This document shows, piece after piece, positions 19,475 through 29,590 of a stretch of 64,000 bases of DNA. Every line of letters begins with the position of its first letter. Positions within the stretch are counted from its first letter, which is position 1. A program made the translations under genes and the position numbers. Under the pieces are notes generated by a model. It worked only from the letters and a program-made list of their open reading frames with translations, made no database searches and was not told where the DNA came from. Source of the stretch: Burkholderiales bacterium (lineage in GTDB: Bacteria > Pseudomonadota > Gammaproteobacteria > Burkholderiales > Methylophilaceae); contig JAURED010000001.1 in assembly GCA_030827595.1 (NCBI GenBank), positions 29,061 to 93,060 on the forward strand, in the 5' to 3' direction.

Positions 19475-21367
19475 ATGAATCAATATTCACGCTGGCAAAA
19501 TATTTCTATACTGCTGATTGTATTGCTATCAGTTGTCTATGCAATACCTAATTTTTTTGGTGAGGCTCCAGCTGTTCAAATAATGTCATTAAAGTCTGGA
19601 GAAAAAATTGACCCCATTGTTATCTCGCAGGCAGAAAACATACTTAATGAGAATAACATTAGCGTTAATGGGACTATTCTAACCGATGGTTATGTCAAGT
19701 TTAAGCTTGAAAATAATGAAGATCAATTAACGGCAAAAGGACTGCTTGAAGAAAAGCTTGGTCCAAATTTTATTATTGCTTTAAATTTGCTGCCTAACTC
19801 GCCTAACTGGCTTGAGGCCATTGGAGGTCAGCCGATGTACCTAGGGCTGGATCTTAGAGGTGGGGTACATTTCTTGATGCAAGTTGATTTGAGTAATATT
19901 GAGGCAAAAGAATCAACGGGTAAAATCAATGAGATTCGAACTACTTTAAGGGAAAATAAAATTCGATATGATCAAATTGATGTTGAAAGTGGATCAATAT
20001 TCGTTCAATTTACTGATGAAAAAGATTTAAAAAAAGCTAAAGCTTTGTTAACACAAACTGACAGTAGTTTTGAATTTTCAAAAAGAATTAATTTAGGCAA
20101 TACAGGGAATACCCCAAAAATTAAAGAACTGGAAAAAGATAATAAATTTATATTAACTGTGGAAAGTTCTGCAGCAAATAAAGAGGAAATGACCAAATTT
20201 GCAATTAAGCAAAATCTTGAAACGTTAAATAATAGAATCAATGAATTAGGTGTGGCCGAGCCAGTTATTCAACAGCAAGGTGATAACCGTATCGTGGTTC
20301 AGCTCCCAGGGGTTCAGGATACCGCCAAAGCAAAAGAAATTATTGGCCGTACCGCTTTACTAGAAATGCGACTTGTTGATGACGAGGCTTCGCCTTCAAT
20401 CATCGATGAGGCAATTGCTGGAAAAATTCCCTTAGGGCGTGAACTCTATTATGATCGCAATGATAATCCATTATTGCTAAAAAAAGAGGTAATTCTTACT
20501 GGTGAGAATATCAATAATGCTGGTCCTGGTGTGGATAATCAAACAGGACAGTCTATTGTATCTCTAACTCTTGATGGAAAAGGTGCAAACGTATTTAAAA
20601 AAGTTACGCGAGAAAATATTGGCAAAAGAATCGCTATTCTTCTAATTGAAAAAGAATTAACAGAAATTATTACCGCCCCTGTCATCAAAAGTGAAATTGG
20701 TGGTGGCCGCGTTCAAATTACTGGAATGAAAAATGCGCAAGAAGCCACAGATGTTTCATTACTCTTGAGGGCAGGTTCGCTTGCAGCACCAATGGAAATT
20801 ATTGAAGAAAGAACTGTAGGACCAAGCATGGGAAAAGAAAATATTCAAAGAGGTATTCAATCAACTCTTTGGGGTTTTATTGCGGTCATTCTGTTAATTT
20901 CTTTCTACTATATGCTCTTTGGAATATTTTCTTCAATTGCCTTATCTATTAACTTAATTTTATTGATTGCGGTTTTATCAACCCTCCAAGCCACACTAAC
21001 GCTTCCTGGGTTAGCCGCTATGGCTCTGACTGTGGGTATGGCTATTGATTCCAATGTTCTTATCAATGAAAGAATTCGAGATGAAATCAGAAATGGAAAT
21101 ACACCGCAGGCAAGTATTCATCTAGGGTATCAAAAAGCTTGGGGTACTATTCTTGACTCAAACATCACGACATTAATTGCAGGTTTGGCTCTGTTTATGT
21201 TTGGAACGGGACCAATTAAAGGTTTTGCTGTTGTTCATGTTCTCGGTATTCTTACATCAATGTTTTCAGCCATTCTTGTCTCGCGTGCACTCGTGAATTT
21301 ATATTATGGTGCGAAAAGAAAAATTGATAAATTAAACATTGGCGAAATTTACAAGGTAAACAACTAA
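19475..21367 (+). CDS. secD: Protein translocase subunit SecD
   Basis: SecD with SecF uses the proton motive force to pull proteins out of the SecYEG channel on the periplasmic side. The 630-residue protein has an N-terminal membrane helix and a large periplasmic P1 domain (with LGLDLRGGVHFLMQVD and VVQLPGVQDTAKAKEIIGRTALLEMRLV). Five C-terminal helices form the RND-like membrane domain with the D-x-N motif GMAIDSNVLINERIRDE. Length matches the family. It is 5 bp ahead of secF. Confidence 0.98.
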   Translation: MNQYSRWQNISILLIVLLSVVYAIPNFFGEAPAVQIMSLKSGEKIDPIVISQAENILNENNISVNGTILTDGYVKFKLENNEDQLTAKGLLEEKLGPNFIIALNLLPNSPNWLEAIGGQPMYLGLDLRGGVHFLMQVDLSNIEAKESTGKINEIRTTLRENKIRYDQIDVESGSIFVQFTDEKDLKKAKALLTQTDSSFEFSKRINLGNTGNTPKIKELEKDNKFILTVESSAANKEEMTKFAIKQNLETLNNRINELGVAEPVIQQQGDNRIVVQLPGVQDTAKAKEIIGRTALLEMRLVDDEASPSIIDEAIAGKIPLGRELYYDRNDNPLLLKKEVILTGENINNAGPGVDNQTGQSIVSLTLDGKGANVFKKVTRENIGKRIAILLIEKELTEIITAPVIKSEIGGGRVQITGMKNAQEATDVSLLLRAGSLAAPMEIIEERTVGPSMGKENIQRGIQSTLWGFIAVILLISFYYMLFGIFSSIALSINLILLIAVLSTLQATLTLPGLAAMALTVGMAIDSNVLINERIRDEIRNGNTPQASIHLGYQKAWGTILDSNITTLIAGLALFMFGTGPIKGFAVVHVLGILTSMFSAILVSRALVNLYYGAKRKIDKLNIGEIYKVNN

Positions 21368-21372
21368 AATTT

Positions 21373-22305
21373 ATGGAAATTTTTAGAGTAAGAAACGATA
21401 TCCCTTTTATGAAATACCGTAAAATTTCTGCGGCTATTTCAATCATCACTTTTGTCTTAGCTTTTTTCTTTTTATTTCAAAAGGGTTTAAATTACGGTGT
21501 TGATTTTACCGGTGGTACCATTATTGAAGTCTCCTATCAAGAAAAAGCAAACCTTGATGAAATCAGAGAACAATTAAAAAATATCAATTTGAATGAAATT
21601 CAGGTACAAAATTTTGGCACTGATAAAGATGTTTTAATCAGACTGCCAATCAATGAGCAAATATCAATTGCTGAATTATCGGAAACTGTCAGTCAAGAAT
21701 TATCAGCCTTAGGGAATAATTTTGAAATCAAACGTGTTGAATCGGTTGGCAGCCAAGTTGGTGAGGAGCTTTTTGAAAATGGCGCTTTAGCAATTCTTTT
21801 TGTTTGTATAGGAATCATTCTGTATTTGTCCTTAAGGTTTGAGTGGCGCTTTGCTTTGTCAGCAGTGATTGCAAATATGCATGATGTCATTATCATCCTT
21901 GGCTTCTTTGCACTCTTTCAATGGGAGTTTAATTTAACTGTCCTAGCCGCTGTATTAGCAGTTTTAGGCTACTCCGTGAATGAGTCTGTAGTGGTTTTTG
22001 ATCGAGTTAGGGAAAACTTCAGAAAAATGCGTCGTGCATCAGTAACTGAAGTGATGAATAATGCAATTACCCGAACGATGTCAAGAACCATCATGACCCA
22101 TCTTTCAACCCAAACTGTTGTTATATCGATGCTAATTTTTGGTGGTGAAATATTACATAACTTCTCTTTAGCTTTGACTATTGGAATTCTATTTGGTATC
22201 TACTCATCAATAATGGTCGGTTGTCCAATGGCCCTTTGGTTAGGCACAAACCAGTCTAATCTTGCCGGATCTATTTCTGAAAAAAAAGAAACTGAGTCTC
22301 CCTAA
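21373..22305 (+). CDS. secF: Protein translocase subunit SecF
   Basis: SecF completes the SecDF motor. The 310-residue protein has the first helix, a periplasmic domain with GVDFTGGTIIEVSY, and the membrane core with GYSVNESVVVFDRVRENFR and the late helix pair. The motif VESVGSQVGEELFENGALA precedes TM2. Length is normal. Its stop is 8 bp from the GTG start of the CorC-type gene. Confidence 0.98.
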   Translation: MEIFRVRNDIPFMKYRKISAAISIITFVLAFFFLFQKGLNYGVDFTGGTIIEVSYQEKANLDEIREQLKNINLNEIQVQNFGTDKDVLIRLPINEQISIAELSETVSQELSALGNNFEIKRVESVGSQVGEELFENGALAILFVCIGIILYLSLRFEWRFALSAVIANMHDVIIILGFFALFQWEFNLTVLAAVLAVLGYSVNESVVVFDRVRENFRKMRRASVTEVMNNAITRTMSRTIMTHLSTQTVVISMLIFGGEILHNFSLALTIGILFGIYSSIMVGCPMALWLGTNQSNLAGSISEKKETESP

Positions 22306-22313
22306 ATCCAAAC

Positions 22314-23570
22314 GTGATTGATTTACCCATAACTTATCAAATTTTAATTTTATTTACCCTCCTCGGTATTTCCGCATTTTTTTCAATTGCGGAAACCAGT
22401 TTAATGGGTATCAGCCAGCACAAGCTTAATTATTTAGAAAAAAAAGGTTTGAGATCGGCAAAGCTGGCTTCAAAATTACTTTCACAAACTGATAAACTTT
22501 TGAGCGTTATTTTGATTTGTAATAATTTTTCAAATGCAGCGGCAGCATCAATGGTAACAGTAATCTCTATTCAGCTTTTTAATAATAATGAGGAAGTTTT
22601 ATTGATAGCCACTCTCCTCGTGACTTTCCTTATCGTTATTTTTAGCGAAATTACTCCCAAAGTTATTGCTGCAGCGCATACCGAAAGACTAGCTTTAGGT
22701 TGCAGTTTTCTTTTGTATCCTTTACTAAAAATTCTTTATCCCATTGTGTTATTTATTAACTTTTTTGTTTTATCAATTTTAAAAATATTTAATATCAAAT
22801 TAAATTTTTCTGAAAAACATCTCATCACCATGGACGAATTAAAATCAGTAATATCATCCTCATCTAAAGGCATTACCAACAAAAATCAATCCATGTTAAT
22901 CAATCTTTTAGATTTGGAGAATGATACTGTAGACGATTTGATGATTCCCCATACTAATGTTGAATTCATTTCATTTAATCAGGACATTGAAGAAATAATC
23001 AAAAAATTAAAAACCTTTCATCATGATTTTATTCTAGTCAGGGAAAGTGAACACCAAGCGATAACAGGATTCCTGAATATCAAAAAATTAGTAAAGTTTA
23101 TTGATAACCAAGAAAGTTTGAGTATTGCTCAAATAAAAGAAATTATAGAGCCTGCACGATTTATTGCATCTGGAACATCTCTATATAAACAAATTCAAAA
23201 TTTCCAAGAGAATAAATACAAAATTGCCGTGGTGGTGAATGAACATGGAGATTTTATGGGGATGATTACGCTTGAAGATATTTTGGAGGAAATTACAGGT
23301 GAATTTAATTTAAATCTTCCATCAGATGATGCAAGAATTATTGAAGAGCCAGATGGTTGGATCGTAGAAGGAAGTTGTAGTTTAAGAAAAATTAATAAGA
23401 TTATTAAATTACAATTAAACTCAAAAAAAGCAAAAACCTTAAATGGATTTGTTTTAGAATATTTTGAAGATATTCCCGAAACAAATACCAGTTTTAAAAT
23501 CAATAATATTACATTTGAGATAATAAATGCTCAAGACAAGAGTATTAAAACTTTAAAGATATTTAAATAA
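22314..23570 (+). CDS. CorB/HlyC-CorC family protein (DUF21, CBS pair, CorC_HlyC)
   Basis: The 418-residue protein has an N-terminal DUF21 membrane domain of about four helices (residues 1-150, ISAFFSIAETSLMGI, ITPKVIAAAHTERLA). A CBS pair follows (LMIPHTNVEFISF to EPARFIASGTSLY), then the C-terminal CorC_HlyC domain (HGDFMGMITLEDILEEITGE). Relatives include CorB/YfjD and magnesium exporters of the CNNM type, so Mg2+ handling is likely. The start is GTG, with no clear Shine-Dalgarno, 8 bp after secF; no ATG gives a complete DUF21 domain. Confidence 0.9.
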   Translation: MIDLPITYQILILFTLLGISAFFSIAETSLMGISQHKLNYLEKKGLRSAKLASKLLSQTDKLLSVILICNNFSNAAAASMVTVISIQLFNNNEEVLLIATLLVTFLIVIFSEITPKVIAAAHTERLALGCSFLLYPLLKILYPIVLFINFFVLSILKIFNIKLNFSEKHLITMDELKSVISSSSKGITNKNQSMLINLLDLENDTVDDLMIPHTNVEFISFNQDIEEIIKKLKTFHHDFILVRESEHQAITGFLNIKKLVKFIDNQESLSIAQIKEIIEPARFIASGTSLYKQIQNFQENKYKIAVVVNEHGDFMGMITLEDILEEITGEFNLNLPSDDARIIEEPDGWIVEGSCSLRKINKIIKLQLNSKKAKTLNGFVLEYFEDIPETNTSFKINNITFEIINAQDKSIKTLKIFK

Positions 23571-23578
23571 TTTTATCT

Positions 23579-23887
23579 ATGGCACAACATGAATCAAAAA
23601 TAATTATTGAACCCAAAAAAAAGGTTAAACCAAATCTTCCTAAAATGTTCAAAGTGTTATTATTGAACGATGACTTTACTCCAATGGAGTTTGTTGTGGA
23701 TGTTATTAAGAAGGTTTTTTTAAAATCTGATGATGAAGCAACACGATTAATGCTCAAAATTCATACAGAAGGAATGGCTGTTTGTGGCATTTATCCCTAT
23801 GAAATTGCTGAAACTAAAATGAATCAGGTATTAAAATTAGCAAAAGAACAACAGCACCCCTTGCAAAGTATTATAGAAAAGATATGA
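23579..23887 (+). CDS. clpS: ATP-dependent Clp protease adaptor ClpS
   Basis: ClpS binds N-degron substrates and delivers them to ClpAP. The 102-residue protein has the core FKVLLLNDDFTPMEFVVDVIKKVF, with the conserved D-D-x-T for the destabilising N-terminal residue, and VCGIYPYEIAETK. It sits 8 bp after the CorC-type gene and 7 bp before clpA. Confidence 0.97.
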   Translation: MAQHESKIIIEPKKKVKPNLPKMFKVLLLNDDFTPMEFVVDVIKKVFLKSDDEATRLMLKIHTEGMAVCGIYPYEIAETKMNQVLKLAKEQQHPLQSIIEKI

Positions 23888-23894
23888 TAAAAAT

Positions 23895-26180
23895 ATGATT
23901 TCACAAGAACTAGAAGTAAGTTTACATATGGCGTTTATGGACGCACGACAAAAGCGTCATGAACTCATCACGGTTGAACACCTGTTAATGGCTATGATGG
24001 ATAATCCATCAGCTCAGGAAGTTCTTAAGGCATGCGGTGCGAATTTTGAATCATTAAAAAAGGATTTACATAGCCACATTGAAGAGCATACTCCGATTGT
24101 TAATGGTGAAAACGAAGTTGATACACAGCCTACACTTGGATTTCAAAGAGTTATTCAGAGGGCCATGTTGCATGTTCAATCGTCGGGGAAAAAAGAGGTT
24201 ACAGGAGCAAACGTTCTTGTAGCAATTTTTGGAGAAAAGGACTCTCACGCTGTTTATTTTCTACATCAACAAGGTATTGCTAGACTTGATGTCGTTAACT
24301 TTATTGCACATGGGATAGGCAAAGATTCAACAGATAGTCCTAGCTCAGAAGATATTGAGGATCCAGCTGAACAAGCAGCTCCTAAAAAAGAAAGTGACCT
24401 TGATGCTTATGCAATCAATTTAAATAAGGTGGTTGGTGAAGGTAGAATTGATCCAGTTATTGGAAGAAGTGATGAAATTGAAAGACTCTCCCAAATTCTG
24501 TGTAGAAGAAGAAAAAATAATCCATTACTAGTGGGTGAAGCGGGTGTTGGTAAAACTGCAATCGCTGAAGGTTTAGCTAAGAAAATTGTTGATGGTGACA
24601 TTCCAGATGTCCTAAAGAACACAACTATCTATTCACTTGATTTGGGTTCGCTTATTGCTGGGACTAAATATCGTGGTGATTTTGAACAACGACTAAAAAA
24701 TGTTTTAAAGGAATTAAGTAAAAAACCAGATTCTATTTTGTTCATTGATGAAATTCATACAATCATTGGGGCTGGTTCTGCGAGCGGTGGAACGCTTGAT
24801 GCTTCAAATCTTTTAAAACCTGCTCTTGCTAAGGGAGAGTTGAGATGTATTGGCGCAACTACCTTTACAGAATTTCGCTCTGTATTTGAAAAAGACCATG
24901 CTCTGACAAGACGGTTCCAAAAAATCGATATTGAAGAGCCCTCGATTCCTAATTCAATAGAGATTCTTAAAGGTTTAAAAAATTCTTTTGAAAAACATCA
25001 TAAAGTTAAATTCTTAAATAATGCAATTACGGCAGCGGTTGAGTTATCTGCTAAGTATATAACTGATAGAAGGCTTCCTGATAAGGCCATTGATGTTATT
25101 GATGAAGCTGGCGCATTACAGAAAATCTTGCCGAAAGCGAAACAGAAAAAAACTATTTCATCTAAAGAAATAGAAGAAGTGATTTCAAAAATTGCAAAAA
25201 TACCTTCAAAAAATATTAATCAAGACGATCGCAGCATGCTCAGAAATCTCGAGCGTGATCTGAAAGCAATTATTTTTGGCCAAGATGAAGCAATCAATAA
25301 ATTATCAACTGCAATTAAAATGTCACGCAGTGGCTTACTTGCAGATAATAAGCCAATTGGTAGTTTTATGTTTAGCGGTCCCACCGGTGTAGGTAAAACT
25401 GAAGTTGCCAAACAATTAGCTTACACCTTGGGTATTGAGCTGATTCGAATTGATATGAGTGAGTTTATGGAAAGGCATTCAGTATCTAAATTAATTGGTG
25501 CTCCTCCAGGATATGTTGGATTTGACCAAGGAGGAACATTAACAGAAGCTGTTAATAAAAATCCATATGCTGTTTTGCTATTAGATGAAATTGAAAAAGC
25601 TCATCCTGATGTTCATAACATCCTTCTTCAAATAATGGATAATGGCTTCTTAACCGATAGTAATGGCAGAAAAATTGATTTCAGAAATATTACATTGATA
25701 ATGACAACTAATGTTGGTGCGGAATCTTTGTCAAAATCAAACCTTGGATTTGTGAACGCAAAACAAGAAACACTTGATGAAAAAGCTGAAATTAATAAAG
25801 CTTTTTCTCCGGAATTCAGAAATAGAATAGATGCGATCGTTGCATTTGCTCCATTACAGCATGAAACTATTCTTAAAGTTGTCGATAAATTCTTGATTCA
25901 ACTAGAAAACCAACTTCATGATAAAAAAGTCGAGGCTATCTTTTCTGGTAACTTAAAAGATTATTTAGCAAAAAATGGATTTGATGAAAAAATGGGTGCA
26001 AGGCCAATGTCAAGATTAATTCAAGACACGATCAGGAAAGCTCTCGCTGATGAATTACTTTTCGGTGACCTGGTCAATGGCGGCGAAGTTGAGATTGACA
26101 TTGACTCAGAAAATAAAATTATTCTGAATATCAAATCAAAGCAAAATTCATCTCCTAAGAAAGATTTGGCTTCTTCATAA
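23895..26180 (+). CDS. clpA: ATP-dependent Clp protease ATP-binding subunit ClpA
   Basis: ClpA is the AAA+ unfoldase that feeds ClpP. The 761-residue protein has the Clp_N repeat domain (residues 1-140), a first AAA domain with Walker A GEAGVGKTA and Walker B ILFIDEIHT, and a second AAA domain with GPTGVGKTE and VLLLDEIEKAH. A ClpA/B D2-small domain follows. Length and lack of a ClpB middle coiled coil fit ClpA. It is paired with clpS as usual. The 3' end overlaps the opposing GST gene by 26 bp. Confidence 0.98.
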   Translation: MISQELEVSLHMAFMDARQKRHELITVEHLLMAMMDNPSAQEVLKACGANFESLKKDLHSHIEEHTPIVNGENEVDTQPTLGFQRVIQRAMLHVQSSGKKEVTGANVLVAIFGEKDSHAVYFLHQQGIARLDVVNFIAHGIGKDSTDSPSSEDIEDPAEQAAPKKESDLDAYAINLNKVVGEGRIDPVIGRSDEIERLSQILCRRRKNNPLLVGEAGVGKTAIAEGLAKKIVDGDIPDVLKNTTIYSLDLGSLIAGTKYRGDFEQRLKNVLKELSKKPDSILFIDEIHTIIGAGSASGGTLDASNLLKPALAKGELRCIGATTFTEFRSVFEKDHALTRRFQKIDIEEPSIPNSIEILKGLKNSFEKHHKVKFLNNAITAAVELSAKYITDRRLPDKAIDVIDEAGALQKILPKAKQKKTISSKEIEEVISKIAKIPSKNINQDDRSMLRNLERDLKAIIFGQDEAINKLSTAIKMSRSGLLADNKPIGSFMFSGPTGVGKTEVAKQLAYTLGIELIRIDMSEFMERHSVSKLIGAPPGYVGFDQGGTLTEAVNKNPYAVLLLDEIEKAHPDVHNILLQIMDNGFLTDSNGRKIDFRNITLIMTTNVGAESLSKSNLGFVNAKQETLDEKAEINKAFSPEFRNRIDAIVAFAPLQHETILKVVDKFLIQLENQLHDKKVEAIFSGNLKDYLAKNGFDEKMGARPMSRLIQDTIRKALADELLFGDLVNGGEVEIDIDSENKIILNIKSKQNSSPKKDLASS

Positions 26181-26790
26181 TATATTTAAACTCACTGGAT
26201 TCATCAATTATTGAATACCAATCTTCAATATTCTTTTGATTTGTATCTTTAAATTTTTGTTGATCTACATTAATAAACTGTCTTATAAAAGGAAATATTG
26301 CATAGTCTACAAGTGACAGTGTTTTTGATAAGATAAATCTATTATTTTTTTCAATCATAATGTCTAATGTTTTAATAAATTCCATGCATTGATTAAATGC
26401 CTTGTTCTTGTCAATATCGCTTTGTGCATATTTATAAAGATCCAAATTTTCCTTAAAAAATGAATCATTGATATGAATTAATTCAAAGATTTTCTTACGA
26501 TTTTTTTTTGGAATCAACTTATCTTCAATCTGGGCTTGCTGAAATGCCCAAAGCATAATATCCAAACTCTCATCGATTTTAGTACTTTCGGCAATCAATA
26601 AAACAGGGACAGTCCCTTTAGGGCTAATTGATATCATATGTTCTGGTTTATCTTTTAATGAAATCTCATAAATAAAATAATTGATGTTAGAAATATGTAA
26701 TGCGAGCCTTGCCCTCATTGCATAAGGGCATCTTCTGTAGGAATATAAAAATGGATAATTAAAGTTAAAGTTCTCGACGTATTGCATCAA
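26155..26790 (-). CDS. Glutathione S-transferase family protein
   Basis: The 211-residue protein has a thioredoxin-fold N-terminal domain with the cysteine active-site motif YRRCPYAMRARLAL near residue 17 and the glutathione-binding KGTVPVLLIAESTKIDESLDIMLW. A helical C-terminal domain follows. The Cys-Pro-Tyr motif points to Omega/Lambda-type or glutaredoxin-like GSTs, which act in thiol transfer. The start is MM or the second M; both overlap the pyrD 3' end. Substrate unknown. Confidence 0.85.
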   Translation of the reverse strand: MMQYVENFNFNYPFLYSYRRCPYAMRARLALHISNINYFIYEISLKDKPEHMISISPKGTVPVLLIAESTKIDESLDIMLWAFQQAQIEDKLIPKKNRKKIFELIHINDSFFKENLDLYKYAQSDIDKNKAFNQCMEFIKTLDIMIEKNNRFILSKTLSLVDYAIFPFIRQFINVDQQKFKDTNQKNIEDWYSIIDESSEFKYIMKKPNLS

Positions 26791-27769
26791 CCAACAATGG
26801 TCCTTGATAGATTAAACCTGTATATAACTGTATTAAATCCGCCCCAAGTTGTATTCTTCTTTTAGCATCCCGTGGTGTCATGATTCCCCCAACGCTGATA
26901 ATTGTCAGTTTATTTCTTGATACCTTTTTAACATTAATCAACATTTCTTCAGACTTTTTATTAAGTGGCAATCCAGAAATACCTCCTGGAATATTTCTAT
27001 AGGCTTTGGATACAAGTGATTTATCAATAGTGGTATTAGTTAATATAACTCCATCTATTTTATGACGAACCAGTAAGTTGATTATCGGTTTAATTTCTTT
27101 TAAATTTAAATCAGGAGATAACTTTATAAAGATAGGCTTAAACACTTTAAATTTTTTGTGAAGCTTTACTCTTTCATTAACAATTTTTTCAATTAGGTTC
27201 TCTAAATCCTTTATGTTGTGAAGATTTCTTAAATTTTGAGTATTGGGTGATGAGATATTTACTGCGATATAATCACCGTGTACATAGAGCTGTCTCAAAC
27301 ATGTTAAATAATCATCTGTAGACTTTTCGTAAGGGGTGATAGCATTTTTTCCGATATTAACGCCCAAGATTACAGACTTATTAGATGCTTTTATATTATC
27401 TATAAATTTTTTTACCCCCACATTATTAAAACCATAGGAATTTATAATTGCTAATTTATTAACATCTCTATGAATTCTTGGTTTAGGATTTCCAGGTTGT
27501 GGTTTTGGTGTTACTGTTCCTAATTCGAGAAAACCAAAACCAAGATTCTGAAAAATATTAATATGCTCTGCATTTTTATCAAATCCTGCAGCTAATCCAA
27601 TACGATTTTTGAAGAGCAAGCCATTCAATAAAATTGGTTTCTCAGATGGTATTTCTTTAGGTTTTATTAAATTTAGAAAGTTTACTATTTTAAGAATCTG
27701 AAGAACAAAATGATGGGAGAATTCTGGAGGCAATAAAAATATAAAAAATCGAGAAATTCTGTATAACAT
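26765..27769 (-). CDS. pyrD: Dihydroorotate dehydrogenase (quinone)
   Basis: Class 2 PyrD oxidises dihydroorotate to orotate and passes electrons to quinone at the inner membrane. The 334-residue protein has the N-terminal membrane-associating helix (residues 1-35), GLAAGFDKNAEHI, GFLELGTVTPKPQPGNPKPR, NISSPNTQNLRNLH with the catalytic serine, and the FMN phosphate site SVGGIMTPRDAKRRIQLGAD. No other pyrimidine genes are near. Confidence 0.97.
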   Translation of the reverse strand: MLYRISRFFIFLLPPEFSHHFVLQILKIVNFLNLIKPKEIPSEKPILLNGLLFKNRIGLAAGFDKNAEHINIFQNLGFGFLELGTVTPKPQPGNPKPRIHRDVNKLAIINSYGFNNVGVKKFIDNIKASNKSVILGVNIGKNAITPYEKSTDDYLTCLRQLYVHGDYIAVNISSPNTQNLRNLHNIKDLENLIEKIVNERVKLHKKFKVFKPIFIKLSPDLNLKEIKPIINLLVRHKIDGVILTNTTIDKSLVSKAYRNIPGGISGLPLNKKSEEMLINVKKVSRNKLTIISVGGIMTPRDAKRRIQLGADLIQLYTGLIYQGPLLVDAIRREL

Positions 27770-27807
27770 ATGTACATTCTAACTTTAATGTCATCTAAAA
27801 TAAACTA

Positions 27808-28845
27808 ATGAAATTTAAATTAAATAAGCGTTTATTCTTGAAAAATTTTTGGGAGAAAAAAGCTATTTTCATTCCAAAAGGTCTCAGTAATTTTGAGGAT
27901 AATTTTATATTTAGTGATTTTTTTAATTACGCCATAAAAAATAATCTTGATCACAAAGTTTATATCAAAGAAAAAAATCAATACCGCCAGCAGTTAACTT
28001 CAAAAAGTATTTCAAAAAAAAGTGTTTTTGCCCATTTATTTTTTAAAACTAATCATTTTCATCAACTCTCATATGATCTTTTAAATTTAATCACATTTAT
28101 CCCAGATTATCTTATCGATGATGTAATGATTTCACATTCATCGTTAAATGGATCTGTGGGAAAGCACCAAGATAATTACAGCGTCTTTTTAATTCAAGGC
28201 AAGGGCTGTAAGGAATGGAGAATATACCAAGATAATAAAATTTTTAAATTTATGGCCCATGAAGGAGATGTTCTCTATGTACCGCCCAATGTGTTCCACT
28301 ACGGAATCAGCAAAACTGATATTTGCAATACCTACTCTATTGGTTTTAGATCACCAGACACATTAACCATACAAGAAGATTTTAATAATTTTATTTTTGA
28401 AAAACTTAATTCCGAAAAAACAAATTTTTTTAAAAATAAAAATTTTTCAAATATCAAAAGTCTATTACCCTTAGATATTTTAAAATTTTTCCAAAATCAA
28501 CTTGATTATAAATCCTTAATTTATTCGGACTTTATTGGGCATTACCTAACAACTGTGGATGTAAATTTCCTCTCCAAAAAGAGTATGCCTAAAGATAAAT
28601 TTATTGCTAGATGTCGAGAAAATCCTATTTATGTAGACCAGAGATCTCGAGTATGTTTTTATGATAATCACTTTTTTATTAACGGTGAGAAAATAAATAT
28701 CGATGCACAATCCCAGGTAATGATGAAAAAATTTTTTAATGAAAAAGAATTTAGAATTATTAATACCCCTTCAGTTGATATTGAAATATTGCATAAACTA
28801 TATTTAAAAAGCTACCTCACATTCAAAAGAACGTTTAATTTTTAA
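27808..28845 (+). CDS. roxA: JmjC/cupin ribosomal oxygenase, RoxA (YcfD)-like
   Basis: RoxA-type Fe(II)/2-oxoglutarate oxygenases hydroxylate an arginine on ribosomal protein L16. The 345-residue protein starts with KRLFLKNFWEKKAIFIPKG, matching the family FLxxxWxKxP start. It carries the iron ligands H-x-D in GSVGKHQDNYSVFLIQGKG and the distal His in LYVPPNVFHYGISKTD. A helical dimer segment and a winged-helix C-terminal part follow. These features match YcfD closely. The exact target is inferred. The 3' end overlaps the opposing MBL gene by 11 bp. Confidence 0.85.
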   Translation: MKFKLNKRLFLKNFWEKKAIFIPKGLSNFEDNFIFSDFFNYAIKNNLDHKVYIKEKNQYRQQLTSKSISKKSVFAHLFFKTNHFHQLSYDLLNLITFIPDYLIDDVMISHSSLNGSVGKHQDNYSVFLIQGKGCKEWRIYQDNKIFKFMAHEGDVLYVPPNVFHYGISKTDICNTYSIGFRSPDTLTIQEDFNNFIFEKLNSEKTNFFKNKNFSNIKSLLPLDILKFFQNQLDYKSLIYSDFIGHYLTTVDVNFLSKKSMPKDKFIARCRENPIYVDQRSRVCFYDNHFFINGEKINIDAQSQVMMKKFFNEKEFRIINTPSVDIEILHKLYLKSYLTFKRTFNF

Positions 28846-29590
28846 TTGTTACCCAATCAAATACGTTATCCTGCTCGATAAAGTCACACTGATATTTCTT
28901 AAAATAGGGTTCAAATTCTTTTCGAACTTGTTCTTGTGTGTTGTTATTTTTACTCAAGTGACAAAAAATTACTTTTTTAAGTCGACTTTTATTTAGTTTC
29001 TCAAATAAAGCTTTAGTTAATTGATTATTTGTATGCCCATAAGGACCAGAAATTCTATTTTTTAAATTAATCGGATAATTTGATTTTTCAAGCATCTCTA
29101 AATCATGATTGGTTTCTATTACCAATAAATCTAAATTTGAATACTCTTCAATAATTTTTTCGGTAATTGAGCCAAAATCCGTAATTATCCCAACTTTAAT
29201 GTTATTTGATTCAAAGGTGTAGTGACAAGGCTCCATTGCATCATGAGGAACAGGAATAGCTTTTACCTTAATATCATTAATATCCACTATCTGATCATAA
29301 TTTAATAATGAAAAGTTATTTTCCATTCCTAATCTTTTGGCTGTGCCGTAAGTTGATGAAATAAGCATATTTTCATTTTTATAAATCATAGGAGCGGCTT
29401 TAATATGATCCTCGTGCTCATGAGTTATGAAATAGTGATTTATATCTGAGAAAGTAAGATCAAGACGAGCTAATCTTTTTGTGGTTTCTTTATAATTAAA
29501 ACCACAATCAATCATAATTATGGCTTCATTTGATTTGATTAGAAAGCAATTACCCTCACTTCCACTTCCTAATGAGGCAAAGCTTAACAT
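28835..29590 (-). CDS. MBL-fold metallohydrolase, YycJ/WalJ-like
   Basis: The 251-residue protein is a metallo-beta-lactamase-fold hydrolase with the dinuclear metal motif FITHEHEDHIKAA near residue 56 and further ligands in VPHDAMEPCHYTF, TDFG and CHLSKNNN. The N-terminal SLGSGSEGNCFLI matches the YycJ/WalJ group, some of which are exonucleases. The gene follows bamC with no gap, in the dapA-bamC-MBL order seen in betaproteobacteria. Biochemical role here unproven. Confidence 0.88.
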   Translation of the reverse strand: MLSFASLGSGSEGNCFLIKSNEAIIMIDCGFNYKETTKRLARLDLTFSDINHYFITHEHEDHIKAAPMIYKNENMLISSTYGTAKRLGMENNFSLLNYDQIVDINDIKVKAIPVPHDAMEPCHYTFESNNIKVGIITDFGSITEKIIEEYSNLDLLVIETNHDLEMLEKSNYPINLKNRISGPYGHTNNQLTKALFEKLNKSRLKKVIFCHLSKNNNTQEQVRKEFEPYFKKYQCDFIEQDNVFDWVTIKN